Assembly: GCA_040755715.1 (NCBI GenBank)
Contig: JBFLXN010000025.1
Coordinates: 1-23,255 of the forward strand
Origin: JBFLXN01 sp040755715 [NCBI: Candidatus Edwardsbacteria bacterium]
GTDB taxonomy: Bacteria; Edwardsbacteria; AC1; JBFLXN01
Direction: 5' to 3'
DNA: 23,255 nucleotides
The notes under the pieces are model-generated. The model saw only the letters and a list, made by a program, of their open reading frames with translations. It was not told the origin of the DNA and made no database searches. A program made the position numbers and the translations under genes. Each line of letters opens with the position of its first letter. The stretch's first letter is position 1. Positions 15,246 through 22,967 of this stretch are shown here, piece after piece.

Positions 15246-15356
15246 TTATTGCCATTTCCTCATAGGCAAATCAGATATCAGACTGATTTCTGAAATTGAT
15301 TCAACTTCCGTATCCGCGTCTAAAATCTTTTCCCCATCCATATTTGTTTTAATCAT
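15246..15356 (-). CDS. Possible small protein upstream of the R-M cassette
   Basis: A 36-residue frame, ATG at 15356, with GAGAG 8 nt upstream and a -10-like TAATAT at 15373-15378. The protein is acidic with a basic end (MIKTNMDGEKILDADTEVES, then hydrophobic residues and PMRKWQ). The frame stays open upstream to a GTG (15392) and a TTG (15395), but those run into the terminator at 15397-15441, so I prefer the ATG. It ends 96 nt before the first R-M gene. It could be a small regulator or a gene remnant. No family is recognised. Confidence 0.35.
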   Translation of the reverse strand: MIKTNMDGEKILDADTEVESISEISLISDLPMRKWQ

Positions 15357-15396
15357 ATATTTTTCTCTCTTTATATTATCCTCTATAAGCACCAAG

Positions 15397-15441
15397 AAAA
15401 AACCTACCCCTCACCTTCATCTCCTGATGCTTTATGAGAGG
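15397..15441 (-). terminator. Rho-independent terminator of the dap operon
   Basis: On the minus strand the stem is CCTCTCA (15435-15441) with TGAGGGG (15407-15413), including one G-U. An inner CATC-AGGA-GATG stem follows, then TAGG and a T6 tract (15397-15402). It lies just after the lipoprotein gene and separates the dap block from the R-M block. Confidence 0.65.
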
Positions 15442-15449
15442 CGAATGCT

Positions 15450-15899
15450 TCATTCTAGCGGCACGGGGAAGACATAGACCCTTTCTATCCTTTTAGAACG
15501 CAGATTGACAATAAAATGTTCAGCATAACCAGCGAAAATCTGATGATGTGGAATCCCGGCAAAATAGTGCATCAGAATTTTTCCATTCTTCTCATCCAAA
15601 AATGCACTGCGATAGGCAAACTCAAGATTCTTATCTTTTGTCTCTGGACATTTTTGAGCAATTTCATTCGGTAGGGGCGACCCGTTGGGTCGCTCCCTAC
15701 ATTCAATTTCCTTACGAATTTTCTTAATTAGTTTTCCATAACTCGTCCTGACTGGATGCAGTCCGCGATGAGGATACCTTCCGCAAACAACAAAAGAATA
15801 GTCACTATCTAAACTCCTCCTAAAGTTACTACTTTTCTGATGGAGACAAGCAAGCATTACCAAGAAGAAAAAAAGAATCCACTTAGGAAAATTCTTCAT
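15450..15899 (-). CDS. Small hypothetical lipoprotein
   Basis: 149 residues. I choose the ATG at 15899 because it forms an ATGA overlap with the dapL stop; an ATG at 15914 would add five residues. The N-terminus is a lipoprotein signal (MKNFPKWILFFFLVMLACLH, candidate lipidated Cys18). The mature part has several Cys and aromatic residues ('FVVCGRYPHRGLHPVRTSYG', 'LMHYFAGIPHHQIFAGYAEHF') but no domain I recognise. A 30-bp palindromic element (15671-15700) is inserted in frame and encodes most of CRERPNGSPLP. It is probably translated from the dapL message. Confidence 0.7.
   Translation of the reverse strand: MKNFPKWILFFFLVMLACLHQKSSNFRRSLDSDYSFVVCGRYPHRGLHPVRTSYGKLIKKIRKEIECRERPNGSPLPNEIAQKCPETKDKNLEFAYRSAFLDEKNGKILMHYFAGIPHHQIFAGYAEHFIVNLRSKRIERVYVFPVPLE
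15671..15700. repeat. Palindromic element inserted in frame in the lipoprotein gene
   Basis: GTAGGGGCGACCC (15671-15683) and GGGTCGCTCCCTAC (15687-15700) pair across a GTT loop with one bulge. The element is exactly 30 bp, so it keeps the reading frame. Very similar G/C-rich palindromes are known as dispersed intergenic repeats in many bacterial genomes (recalled, not checked). Confidence 0.7.
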
Positions 15900-17074
15900 C
15901 TTGGTTTTTTCCATTCAACCATTTTGATTCTTTTTACTGCTTCCTTGATTCTTTCTGTCGGCGCTGTTAAAGCAAAGCGAATATATCCTTCACCATATTT
16001 CCCGAAGCCTATACCCGGAGTTACCAGAATACTGCATCTTTCCAGTAAGACTTTAGCCATTCCTATGGAATCATAGCCGGAGAGCACTGGAACCCAGAGA
16101 TAAAAAGTTGCCTTGGGTTTTTCTACTTTAAATTCTACTTCTCTTAGTCCTTCAGTCAAAATGTCTCTTCTTTCTTGATAGATTTTTCTATTCTTTTCAA
16201 CACAATTCTGAGGTCCAGTCAAAGCAGCAATCCCGGCATACTGAATTGCCTGAAAGACACCAGAGTCACAGTTTGTCTTAATTTTCAGAAGACCTGCTAA
16301 TATTTCTCTATTACCGCAAGCCCAACCAATTCTCCACCCGGTCATATTGTATGTCTTGGAAAGCGAATGGAACTCAACCGCTACTTCCTTTGCTCCTTCA
16401 ATTTCCATTAGACTAACTGGTTTATAGCCATCATAGGTGATTTCAGAATAGATGCCATCATTGATAATGATTATCTTATGCTTCCTGGCAAAAGAGATTA
16501 ACTCTCTGTAAAATTCAAGTGGAGCTACTGCCCCGGTGGGATTATTGGGATAATTCAAAAATATTACTTTTGCTTTAGAGAGAATTTTGGAGGCAATTCT
16601 GGAAAGGTCTGGGAGGAAATCATTTTTCGCCAAGAGTGGTAAATCGTAAACAATTCCACCAGTAAAGAGAACTTGCGCTTGATAGACAGGATAGGCCGGA
16701 TTAGGCACCAGCACATAATCGCCCGGGTCAATCAGAGCCCAGGCAATGTGAGCAATTCCATCTTTAGCCCCGATGATTGTGAGCACTTCTTCTTCAGGGT
16801 CTAAAGTTACGTCAAAGCGTTTTTTATACCACTCGGCCACTGCCTGACGGAATGCTAAGAGTCCGTTATAACTTGGATAGCGGTGATTTGTCGGGTCTTT
16901 TGCCGCCTCGGCTAAAGCCCGGACGATGTGTTCTGGTGTAGGTAAATCAGGGTCGCCTTCACCCAGTTCAATTACATCAATTCCTCTTTGTTGCGTCTCT
17001 CTTTTAAGTCGCTTCAGTTCTGCGAACAGATAAGGTGGCAGTTTAGAAATTCTTTCAGCGGGCTTAATTGGCAT
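15896..17074 (-). CDS. dapL: LL-diaminopimelate aminotransferase (probable)
   Basis: A 392-residue fold-type I PLP aminotransferase. Landmarks: 'ELGEGDPDLPTPEHI' (36-50), 'RYPSYNGLLAFRQAVAEWY' (65-83), NYPNNPTGA (174-182), D206 and Y209 (NDGIYSE), the PLP lysine K240 in SLSKTYNMTGWRIGW, and R248. These fit the DapL/MalY-like group, which converts tetrahydrodipicolinate plus glutamate to LL-diaminopimelate. The nearby dapA and dapB support this function over aspartate or alanine aminotransferase, so this organism probably uses the one-step aminotransferase route to diaminopimelate. GAGGA precedes the ATG. The downstream lipoprotein overlaps by 4 nt. Confidence 0.85.
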   Translation of the reverse strand: MPIKPAERISKLPPYLFAELKRLKRETQQRGIDVIELGEGDPDLPTPEHIVRALAEAAKDPTNHRYPSYNGLLAFRQAVAEWYKKRFDVTLDPEEEVLTIIGAKDGIAHIAWALIDPGDYVLVPNPAYPVYQAQVLFTGGIVYDLPLLAKNDFLPDLSRIASKILSKAKVIFLNYPNNPTGAVAPLEFYRELISFARKHKIIIINDGIYSEITYDGYKPVSLMEIEGAKEVAVEFHSLSKTYNMTGWRIGWACGNREILAGLLKIKTNCDSGVFQAIQYAGIAALTGPQNCVEKNRKIYQERRDILTEGLREVEFKVEKPKATFYLWVPVLSGYDSIGMAKVLLERCSILVTPGIGFGKYGEGYIRFALTAPTERIKEAVKRIKMVEWKKPR

Positions 17075-17388
17075 TTTTTATCCTCGTAGGATCGCTAAGA
17101 GGCTCGTAGTAAACGCTGTATCATTTCACTCGTAGAGGAATCGCAGGAAACGTCACAATCCATTGGAATCATCCCTACGATTACTCCGTTTCCTACGTCT
17201 TCTACGGCTTCTACGTTGTTTCTCTCCCACGATTACTCCGTCTCCTACGAGTCCCGCCTTAGCAGAACGATACTCCGACTACTCCGAATAATAGCAATAC
17301 TTTGTTTCATGGAATTTGGTTTTCCACAGAGACAACCCGTATCTACGGGAAAAGGCCTCTAACAGAGTTAAGGTAAGGCGGAGCGATT
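17075..17388. repeat. Self-similar spacer between dapB and dapL
   Basis: Built from variants of CGTAGGA, GTAATCG and GGAAACG. A 24-bp unit at 17174-17197 recurs at 17226-17249 with two mismatches. Complementary versions around 17110-17151 allow imperfect folding. No gene. The distal part (about 17300-17388) shows nothing clear. Confidence 0.6.
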
Positions 17389-18174
17389 TCAAAGAAGTCC
17401 CAATACCTCCTGCATATTATAAAGTCCCGGTTTGGCTTTAACTACAAATCTAATAGCTGCCAATGTGCCGTAGGCAAAGGTATCACGACTATGTACCCGA
17501 TGAGTTAATTCAATTCTTTCACCAGGACCGGCAAACATGACCGTGTGTTCACCAACAATATCCCCTCCCCGTATCGCAAAAATGCCAATCTCACCCTTCT
17601 TTCTCTCTCCAATCATCCCTTTCCTCCCGTAAACTAAGCAGTCATCTATTTTTTGACTTCTCGTTTTTGACAGAATCTCGGCGAGTCTCTGAGCTGTCCC
17701 ACTTGGAGCATCCCTTTTTAACCGATGGTGTGCCTCAGTAATCTCTATGTCATAATCATCACCTAAAATGCCTGCCACATCTTTTACTATCTTAAAAAGA
17801 AGGTTAACCCCGATGGACATATTGGGAGAGAAGACACAGGGAATTTTTTCTGTCAAAGACTTTATTTCCTTCAATTCATCTGATTGAAATCCAGTAGTTC
17901 CAATAATCATCGGTTTATTTGCTTTTGAAACAACTCTGAGGTGTTCTAAAGAGGTTTTGGGATTAGTGAATTCTATAACGACATTAGCAAATTCAATAAC
18001 CTTAGAAAGGTCATCACTGATGAAGGCTTCGCTGCCTCGCAGACGCTGACCGAGTAAATCGTGACCTGGAACTTCTATCCCAGCGATGATTTTCATGTCT
18101 TTCTGCTGAGAAATCATAGAAACAAGATGGGTGCCCATCTTTCCACAGGCACCGCAGATAATGACATTAATCAT
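17389..18174 (-). CDS. dapB: 4-hydroxy-tetrahydrodipicolinate reductase
   Basis: 261 residues; second committed step of diaminopimelate/lysine synthesis, reducing hydroxy-tetrahydrodipicolinate with NAD(P)H. The Rossmann motif is GACGKMG (8-14). GTTG (92-95) and SPNMSIGVN (116-124) follow, and the catalytic motif EAHHRLKRDAPSGTA (147-161) contains H149/H150 and K153 for substrate and proton transfer. Length is typical. GGAGG lies 9 nt before the ATG. It is transcribed after dapA, across a gap filled by a near-perfect inverted repeat, and before dapL. Confidence 0.97.
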   Translation of the reverse strand: MINVIICGACGKMGTHLVSMISQQKDMKIIAGIEVPGHDLLGQRLRGSEAFISDDLSKVIEFANVVIEFTNPKTSLEHLRVVSKANKPMIIGTTGFQSDELKEIKSLTEKIPCVFSPNMSIGVNLLFKIVKDVAGILGDDYDIEITEAHHRLKRDAPSGTAQRLAEILSKTRSQKIDDCLVYGRKGMIGERKKGEIGIFAIRGGDIVGEHTVMFAGPGERIELTHRVHSRDTFAYGTLAAIRFVVKAKPGLYNMQEVLGLL

Positions 18175-18195
18175 AACAAAAAGCCTCCTCTACAA

Positions 18196-18333
18196 CAAAT
18201 TCCAATGACCAAGTCTCAATAACCAAACAAGCTCCAATAACCAATTACCAAATAACCAATAGGTACTTGCCTGCCCGCCCACCGAAGCAGCCTGGGGCAG
18301 GCGGGGAATTTGAGATTTGGTTATTGGAATTTG
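18196..18333. repeat. Large inverted repeat between dapA and dapB with a GC-rich core
   Basis: Arms of 24 bp (18196-18219 and 18310-18333) match with two mismatches. The left side continues with repeated 'ccaataacc' words. The loop carries a second, GC-rich palindromic element (about 18270-18306, cctgcccgccc ... ggggcaggcgggg). The right arm ends 6 bp from the dapA stop. Confidence 0.75.
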
Positions 18334-18339
18334 GTTTAT

Positions 18340-19212
18340 TCATATTAGTCCAAATTTCTCCATCTCTGTCTTTAAGATTTCTAAATTCTTTTCACTCATT
18401 TTCACCAATGGCAAACGCAGTTCGCCAGAACATAATCTCATTAATTCACAAGCGGCCTTTACTGGAATGGGATTTGTCTCCAAGAAGAGTGCTTTTACCA
18501 AAGGAAATAATCTATGATGAATTTCTTTTGCTTTTTCAAGATTTCCATTTTCAAAAAATTCAATCATCTCGGCAGTCTCTTTAGGAGCAATGTTGGCCAC
18601 CACTGAAATTACTCCTTTTGCCCCTACTGAAAGCATTGGTAAAGTGAGAGAATCATCTCCTGAAAGAACAGAAAATTTCTCTCCGCAGAGTTGGGCAATT
18701 TGTGTCACCTGGTCCAAATTTCCACTCGCTTCTTTAATTCCCACGATGTTTTTCATTTCAGCTAATCTGGCTATAGTTTTGGGCTCAATGGAAACACCAG
18801 TGCGACTGGGAACATTATAGATTAAAATGGGAATATTAACTGTTTTAGCAATTGTCTTAAAATGTTGATAAAGTCCTTCTTGAGTAGGTTTATTATAGTA
18901 GGGAGTAACTATCAAACAGGCATCAGCACCAATAGACTTGGCTTCTTTTGTTTTCTCTACAGTCTTTTTAGTGTTATTTGTTCCAGTATAGGCAATCACT
19001 TTCATCTTCCCTTTTGTTTTGTTCACGATAATTTCTAGGATTCTTTTCCACTCCTCCGGTTCAATTGTTGGCGACTCCCCGGTCGTAGCACAAGAAATAA
19101 TTCCACTTGTTTTATTAATGAGATGAAAATCAATCAATTTTCTAAGGGTTTCCTCATCAATCCTGTCATTTTTAAAAGGTGTGATCAAAGCCACAAATGA
19201 GCCGTGAAACAT
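18340..19212 (-). CDS. dapA: 4-hydroxy-tetrahydrodipicolinate synthase
   Basis: 290 residues, a (beta/alpha)8 aldolase that condenses pyruvate with aspartate semialdehyde; first step of the lysine/DAP branch. The active site is complete: T43-T44 in ATTGESPT, Y132 and R137 (IYNVPSRTG), the Schiff-base lysine K160 (GIKEASGN), plus the YYNKP motif (105-109). The residue before the TT pair is Ala where Gly is usual. AAGGAGG lies 8 nt before the ATG. It begins the dapA-dapB-dapL run. Confidence 0.97.
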   Translation of the reverse strand: MFHGSFVALITPFKNDRIDEETLRKLIDFHLINKTSGIISCATTGESPTIEPEEWKRILEIIVNKTKGKMKVIAYTGTNNTKKTVEKTKEAKSIGADACLIVTPYYNKPTQEGLYQHFKTIAKTVNIPILIYNVPSRTGVSIEPKTIARLAEMKNIVGIKEASGNLDQVTQIAQLCGEKFSVLSGDDSLTLPMLSVGAKGVISVVANIAPKETAEMIEFFENGNLEKAKEIHHRLFPLVKALFLETNPIPVKAACELMRLCSGELRLPLVKMSEKNLEILKTEMEKFGLI

Positions 19213-19239
19213 AGTAGAATCCTCCTTATTCTATCGCTC

Positions 19240-19375
19240 ACTGCTTTCCGCATTCCGCTTTACAACTACCACTCACCATTTTCAGCAGTCAGCCTGCCCC
19301 CTGTGCTTTGCATCATAGGATAACGGCCGGGGTTGGACAGCGGTTAGCGGATAACGGTCAGCGGGCAGTGCTTAG
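19240..19375. repeat. Self-similar spacer between the nucleoside kinase and dapA genes
   Basis: The right half repeats variants of gcggttagcggataacggtc. The left half (ctcactgctttccgcattcc) is roughly complementary, giving another imperfect palindrome. No gene is seen. Confidence 0.45.
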
Positions 19376-20010
19376 CGTCCTACCGGAACATAGTAATAAG
19401 TCCCTTTTGGTGGATTGCAAATCTTTTTCGCCAGGTCTTCAAAATCAGCTGGATTATTAACAAAATCAATATTCTTAACATTAACTACTATAAGAGGTGT
19501 TTCGGTATAATGAAAGAAAAAACGATTATAGGCTTCATTCAATTCATTTATATATTCCTTAGTGATTTTTTCTTCATAGGTTCGCCCTCGAAGTTTGATA
19601 TTTTGGAGTAAAATGTCCACCGATGTTTGCAAATAGATAACCAAATCTGGTTTGGGCACATCTTTTTCTAAAAACGGTAATAGGTGTTCATATAAAGCCA
19701 ACTCATTTTCGTCAAGATTAAGGTAAGCAAAGATTTTATCTTTGGCAAAGAGATAATCGCTGACTAAATGTTGACCAAACAAGTCCTGCTGTAAGAGTTC
19801 TCTCTGTTGGCGATGGCGGGATAGGAGAAAGAAGATTTGTGTCTGGAAGGCGTATGTTTTAGGGTCATCATAGAACCTGCTGAGGAAAGGATTCTCTTCC
19901 ACTTCCTCTAAAATAAGTTTTCTCTGGAAGCGTTCGGCTAAGAGAGTAGCTAAACTCGTCTTTCCCACTCCTATAACTCCTTCAATCGCCACATAGCCGG
20001 GAATCTTCAT
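19372..20010 (-). CDS. Deoxynucleoside kinase
   Basis: 212 residues, dNK/thymidine-kinase-2-like family, which phosphorylates deoxyribonucleosides with ATP for salvage. Seen: P-loop GVIGVGKTS (11-19), 'EEVEENPFL' (35-43) with the base/sugar-binding acidic residue, 'SDYLFAKDKIFAYL' (84-97) at the DRS-type position, and the lid arginines RGRTYEEK (141-148). Substrate preference (dAdo/dGuo or dCyd) cannot be decided. The ATG overlaps the folK stop by 4 nt (ATGA), so the two are coupled. Confidence 0.9.
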   Translation of the reverse strand: MKIPGYVAIEGVIGVGKTSLATLLAERFQRKLILEEVEENPFLSRFYDDPKTYAFQTQIFFLLSRHRQQRELLQQDLFGQHLVSDYLFAKDKIFAYLNLDENELALYEHLLPFLEKDVPKPDLVIYLQTSVDILLQNIKLRGRTYEEKITKEYINELNEAYNRFFFHYTETPLIVVNVKNIDFVNNPADFEDLAKKICNPPKGTYYYVPVGR

Positions 20011-20507
20011 TTTCCGCCCAACTTCTTAAAGGTTTTCATTTCAGAATTATTCAAGGAATGAAACAATTCACAGATGTTTTTCTGCAGTGTCGGATGAATT
20101 AAATCTGGAGCAATCTCTGATAAGGGTGCCAGCACGAAAGCCCGTCTGGGAATTTCCGGATGAGGAATTTTTAATTCCTTCTCATTAATCACTTCATCGG
20201 CGTAGAAAAGCAAGTCCAAGTCAATTGTTCTTGGCCCCCATTTAGTTGACCTGTGCCGATTAAGATGTGTTTCTATTCTTTGAAAGACAATGAGCAGTTC
20301 TTCGGGAGAAAGTTCTGTTTCAATTTCGGCTACCGTATTCAAAAAGTCCGGTTGATTTTTAACACCCCAGGGTTTAGTTTCATAAATTGAAGAAATCTTA
20401 CTTATTTTTATTCCAGGAACTTTTTCTAAGGCGGCTAAAGCCGAACGGATATTGTTTAAGCGGTCTCCAAGATTTGCTCCCAGACTTAAATAGGCGATCT
20501 TCTTCAT
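20007..20507 (-). CDS. folK: 2-amino-4-hydroxy-6-hydroxymethyldihydropteridine pyrophosphokinase
   Basis: 166 residues; transfers pyrophosphate from ATP to 6-hydroxymethyl-dihydropterin in folate synthesis. Motifs: 'YLSLGANLGDRLNNI' near the start, 'YETKPWGVKNQPDFLN', and the signature WGPRTIDLDLLFY. I start at ATG 20507 (MKKIAYLSLGAN). An ATG at 20516 and the longer frame to 20633 are also open, but the extra N-terminus is encoded by spacer repeat and would be atypical. No strong Shine-Dalgarno is visible for any choice. Folate supply suits the upstream glyA. Confidence 0.93.
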   Translation of the reverse strand: MKKIAYLSLGANLGDRLNNIRSALAALEKVPGIKISKISSIYETKPWGVKNQPDFLNTVAEIETELSPEELLIVFQRIETHLNRHRSTKWGPRTIDLDLLFYADEVINEKELKIPHPEIPRRAFVLAPLSEIAPDLIHPTLQKNICELFHSLNNSEMKTFKKLGGK

Positions 20508-20596
20508 TTGACTCATTGCTCTGCCAACTAAAATTATGTTTTGTTCTTGCACACCTACCTGCCACAAGCAGGGATTGACACAAATGAAATACCGCA

Positions 20597-20663
20597 AGAT
20601 TAGCACAGATATCGCCAGAAAATCTCTCTGCACATCTGTAAATTCTTTTATCTGTGCTCATCT
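20597..20663. repeat. Inverted repeat between comEB and folK
   Basis: Arms of 15 bp (20597-20611 and 20649-20663, type AGATnAGCACAGATA) match with one mismatch. Further cagat/catctg words lie between them. The right arm overlaps the comEB stop codon. No U-tract follows, so it is not a standard terminator. Confidence 0.7.
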
Positions 20664-21126
20664 ATATTTTCATTATTTCCACTCTTATTTTTGCTTCGTT
20701 TAACATCTCTTTAGAAAGAGCATCAGGATAGCCAAGGCTTGCAACGATTCTTTTTATCCCTGCGTTGATAATCATTTTTGAGCAGAGGACGCAAGGAAAG
20801 TGAGTTGAATAGAGGGTAGCTCCTTTAATAGAAATACCAAAAGTAGCCGCTTGAATGATAGCATTTTGCTCAGCATGAATTCCTCGACAAAGTTCGTGTC
20901 TTTCCCCTGGTGGAATTCTCAAGTTAGCTCTAAGGCATCCTATTTTTTCACAGTGAACTAACCCTGCGGGTGCTCCATTATATCCGGTAGCCAGAATTCT
21001 TTTCTCCTTGACAATCAAAGCACCTACTTGTCGGCGAAGACAGGTGGACCGTCGGCCAACAAGCTTAGTAATACCTATGAAATACTCGTCCCATGACGGC
21101 CGAAATTTCCTAACCTTTGTCTGCAA
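20662..21126 (-). CDS. comEB: dCMP deaminase, ComEB type
   Basis: 154 residues from TTG at 21126. This start is chosen because AAGGAG lies 6 nt upstream; a longer frame to 21189 has no support. The zinc cytidine/deoxycytidylate deaminase motif is present: HAEQ (H84, E86) and PCVLC (C112, C115). The 'YNGAPAG' and 'HCEKIGC' landmarks are typical of dCMP deaminases. It would deaminate dCMP to dUMP, feeding thymidylate synthesis together with the folate genes. The start overlaps the end of the DUF4388/MshEN-like gene. Confidence 0.93.
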   Translation of the reverse strand: MQTKVRKFRPSWDEYFIGITKLVGRRSTCLRRQVGALIVKEKRILATGYNGAPAGLVHCEKIGCLRANLRIPPGERHELCRGIHAEQNAIIQAATFGISIKGATLYSTHFPCVLCSKMIINAGIKRIVASLGYPDALSKEMLNEAKIRVEIMKI

Positions 21127-21529
21127 GGGTAGCTCCTTCTTCAAAGACAAGCGTCCCTTTAATAGCACTAAGACAATCAGAGAGAACATTCATCTGATGA
21201 AGGGCAATAGTCTCTTCTAATTGGGCTCGGGTAATCATTCCCATTTCCACCAAGACATCTCCCAATCGTTTCTGGCCTTGAGATTCGCGTTGGATGGCCA
21301 AAGCACGTTGGAGGTCATCCTGACTAATTCTCCCGGTAGTAGTAAGAATATCCCCAATGAGTTTCTTCCTTTCAGCCGAAGAAAAACCAGCGATGTTCCC
21401 ATCACGAAATGCCACATATTCACAAACCTCAGGAGACTCAATGGTCAAAACGCCATTCCATTTTTCTTTTGTCGCTAAAGCCACCACCTCGGAAAAAATC
21501 ATCTGGCCTAAAACTTTTTTTTCATTCAT
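21110..21529 (-). CDS. DUF4388/MshEN-like regulatory protein, possible c-di-GMP receptor
   Basis: 139 residues, cytoplasmic. The N-terminal part (about 6-55: '[20 protein letters not shown]', '[15 protein letters not shown]') resembles DUF4388. Two tandem motifs follow, [20 protein letters not shown] (about 58-77) and [20 protein letters not shown] (about 87-106). These match the paired MshEN/GspE-N pattern that binds c-di-GMP in type II secretion and pilus ATPases. The first copy lacks the leading R-L-G (it reads LIG), so binding is uncertain. Strong Shine-Dalgarno GGGGGTGAT. It sits between metabolic genes, with no pilus or secretion gene nearby. Confidence 0.65.
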   Translation of the reverse strand: MNEKKVLGQMIFSEVVALATKEKWNGVLTIESPEVCEYVAFRDGNIAGFSSAERKKLIGDILTTTGRISQDDLQRALAIQRESQGQKRLGDVLVEMGMITRAQLEETIALHQMNVLSDCLSAIKGTLVFEEGATLADKG

Positions 21530-21550
21530 CTCATCACCCCCTTAATCTTA

Positions 21551-21655
21551 AAAAAAATATCAAAATGCAAATTTCAAAAATCAAAATTACAAATTAAAAC
21601 CCAAAAATTTTAAATTTTGATATGTCATTTTGATATTTCATTTTTGATATTTAAA
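21551..21655. repeat. AT-rich inverted repeat running into the 3' end of glyA
   Basis: Perfect 13-bp arms aaatatcaaaatg (21555-21567) and cattttgatattt (21626-21638). A second near-copy of the right arm is at 21639-21652. Related words fill the block. The right part is coding: it encodes the last glyA residues. No separate terminator is evident. Confidence 0.7.
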
Positions 21656-22905
21656 TTTTCTTCTCTTCTCTCCTGATACAGGGGAAAAGCCTCACAGAGT
21701 TCTTTTACCTCTTCCCTCACTTGAAGATAAACTTTTTCATCACCCAGATTACTCAAAACTTCATCAATCAATTTAGCAATTTTTTTCATTTCTGATTCTT
21801 TCATTCCTCTGGTAGTTAACGCAGGTGTACCAAGCCTGATACCACTAGTGACAAATGGACTTTGTTTATCAAAAGGAACGGTATTTTTATTCACGGTAAT
21901 CCCGGCCTGGTCCAAAGCTTTTTCCGCATCCTTACCAGTAATTCTCTTTTCTGTAAGATTCACTAATATTAGATGTGTATCTGTTCCACCGGCAACCAGA
22001 CGATAGCTCAACGATTTCAATGCCTCAGCCAGAGCCCTAGCATTGGCCACAATTTGTTTCTGATATTCCTTAAATGAGGGTTCCAATGCTTCTTTGAATG
22101 CCACGGCTTTAGCGGCAATAACATGCATTAAAGGACCGCCTTGATTGCCGGGGAAATTTGTCTTATCAATCGCTTTGACATGCTCTTCTTTGCACATAAT
22201 CACTGCACCCCGAGGTCCACGCAAGGTCTTGTGGGTAGTAGTGGTCACCACATCCGCATAAGGAATTGGACTTGGATGTATGCCAGCCACGACCAAGCCA
22301 GCGATATGAGCAATATCAGAAACATGATAAGCGCCGACTTCTTTACAGATTTCGGCGAACTTGTCAAAATATAGAGTTCGAGGATAAGCACTGGCACCAG
22401 AAATAATAATTTTAGGCTTATGTTCCAAAGCTAGTTTTCGCAACGCCTCATAATCAATCATTTCTGTCTTCTCCTCAACACCATATTGAATCACCTTAAA
22501 AAATCTGCCGGAAAAATTTACGGGATGTCCGTGAGATAAATGCCCACCTTGAGAAAGATTTAGACCAAAGATTGCATCGCCCGGATTAGCCAGAGCAAAA
22601 TAGGCAGTCATATTTGCGCTGGTTCCCGAATGCGCCTGCACATTCACATGGTCACAGTCAAATAATTTCTTGCACCGTTCAATCGCCAAGCTTTCCGCCA
22701 CATCCACAAATTCGCATCCACCATAATAGCGTTTGCCCGGATAGCCTTCAGCATATTTGTTAGTCATCACCGAACCCAAGGCTTCTAAGACAGCATCAGA
22801 CACAAAATTCTCTGAAGCGATTAGTTCTAATTTTGAATGCTGACGGATGGTTTCGTCTCTTATCGCTTCATAGATTTCAGGGTCGGTTTCTTTTAAGGCA
22901 CTCAT
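21625..22905 (-). CDS. glyA: Serine hydroxymethyltransferase
   Basis: 426 residues; PLP enzyme interconverting serine and glycine with transfer of one carbon to tetrahydrofolate. Start at ATG 22905, with GAGG 7 nt upstream and the family-typical [15 protein letters not shown]; an ATG at 22932 has no ribosome binding site. Landmarks: 'LIASENFVS', '[15 protein letters not shown]', '[11 protein letters not shown]', the PLP lysine K226 in [13 protein letters not shown], and 'NKNTVPFD'. The last ten residues ([10 protein letters not shown]) are encoded by the AT-rich repeat and lie beyond the usual end of the family. First gene of the left-going operon. Confidence 0.97.
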   Translation of the reverse strand: MSALKETDPEIYEAIRDETIRQHSKLELIASENFVSDAVLEALGSVMTNKYAEGYPGKRYYGGCEFVDVAESLAIERCKKLFDCDHVNVQAHSGTSANMTAYFALANPGDAIFGLNLSQGGHLSHGHPVNFSGRFFKVIQYGVEEKTEMIDYEALRKLALEHKPKIIISGASAYPRTLYFDKFAEICKEVGAYHVSDIAHIAGLVVAGIHPSPIPYADVVTTTTHKTLRGPRGAVIMCKEEHVKAIDKTNFPGNQGGPLMHVIAAKAVAFKEALEPSFKEYQKQIVANARALAEALKSLSYRLVAGGTDTHLILVNLTEKRITGKDAEKALDQAGITVNKNTVPFDKQSPFVTSGIRLGTPALTTRGMKESEMKKIAKLIDEVLSNLGDEKVYLQVREEVKELCEAFPLYQERREENLNIKNEISK

Positions 22906-22967
22906 AAGATACCTCACATTGATACTGTTCAATTCAATTTTGCCACTGAAACCACTGAATTGAGAGG

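Noticed and set aside
17075-17388. CRISPR array
   Set aside because: The repeated words are short, degenerate and irregularly spaced, with no unique spacers and no cas genes.
20508-20633. N-terminal extension of folK
   Set aside because: Encoded by the spacer repeat and foreign to the family. The start at 20507 matches the usual FolK beginning.
21127-21189. Longer N-terminus of the dCMP deaminase
   Set aside because: The hydrophobic extension has no ribosome binding site and overlaps the upstream gene by about 80 nt. The TTG at 21126 has AAGGAG at good spacing.
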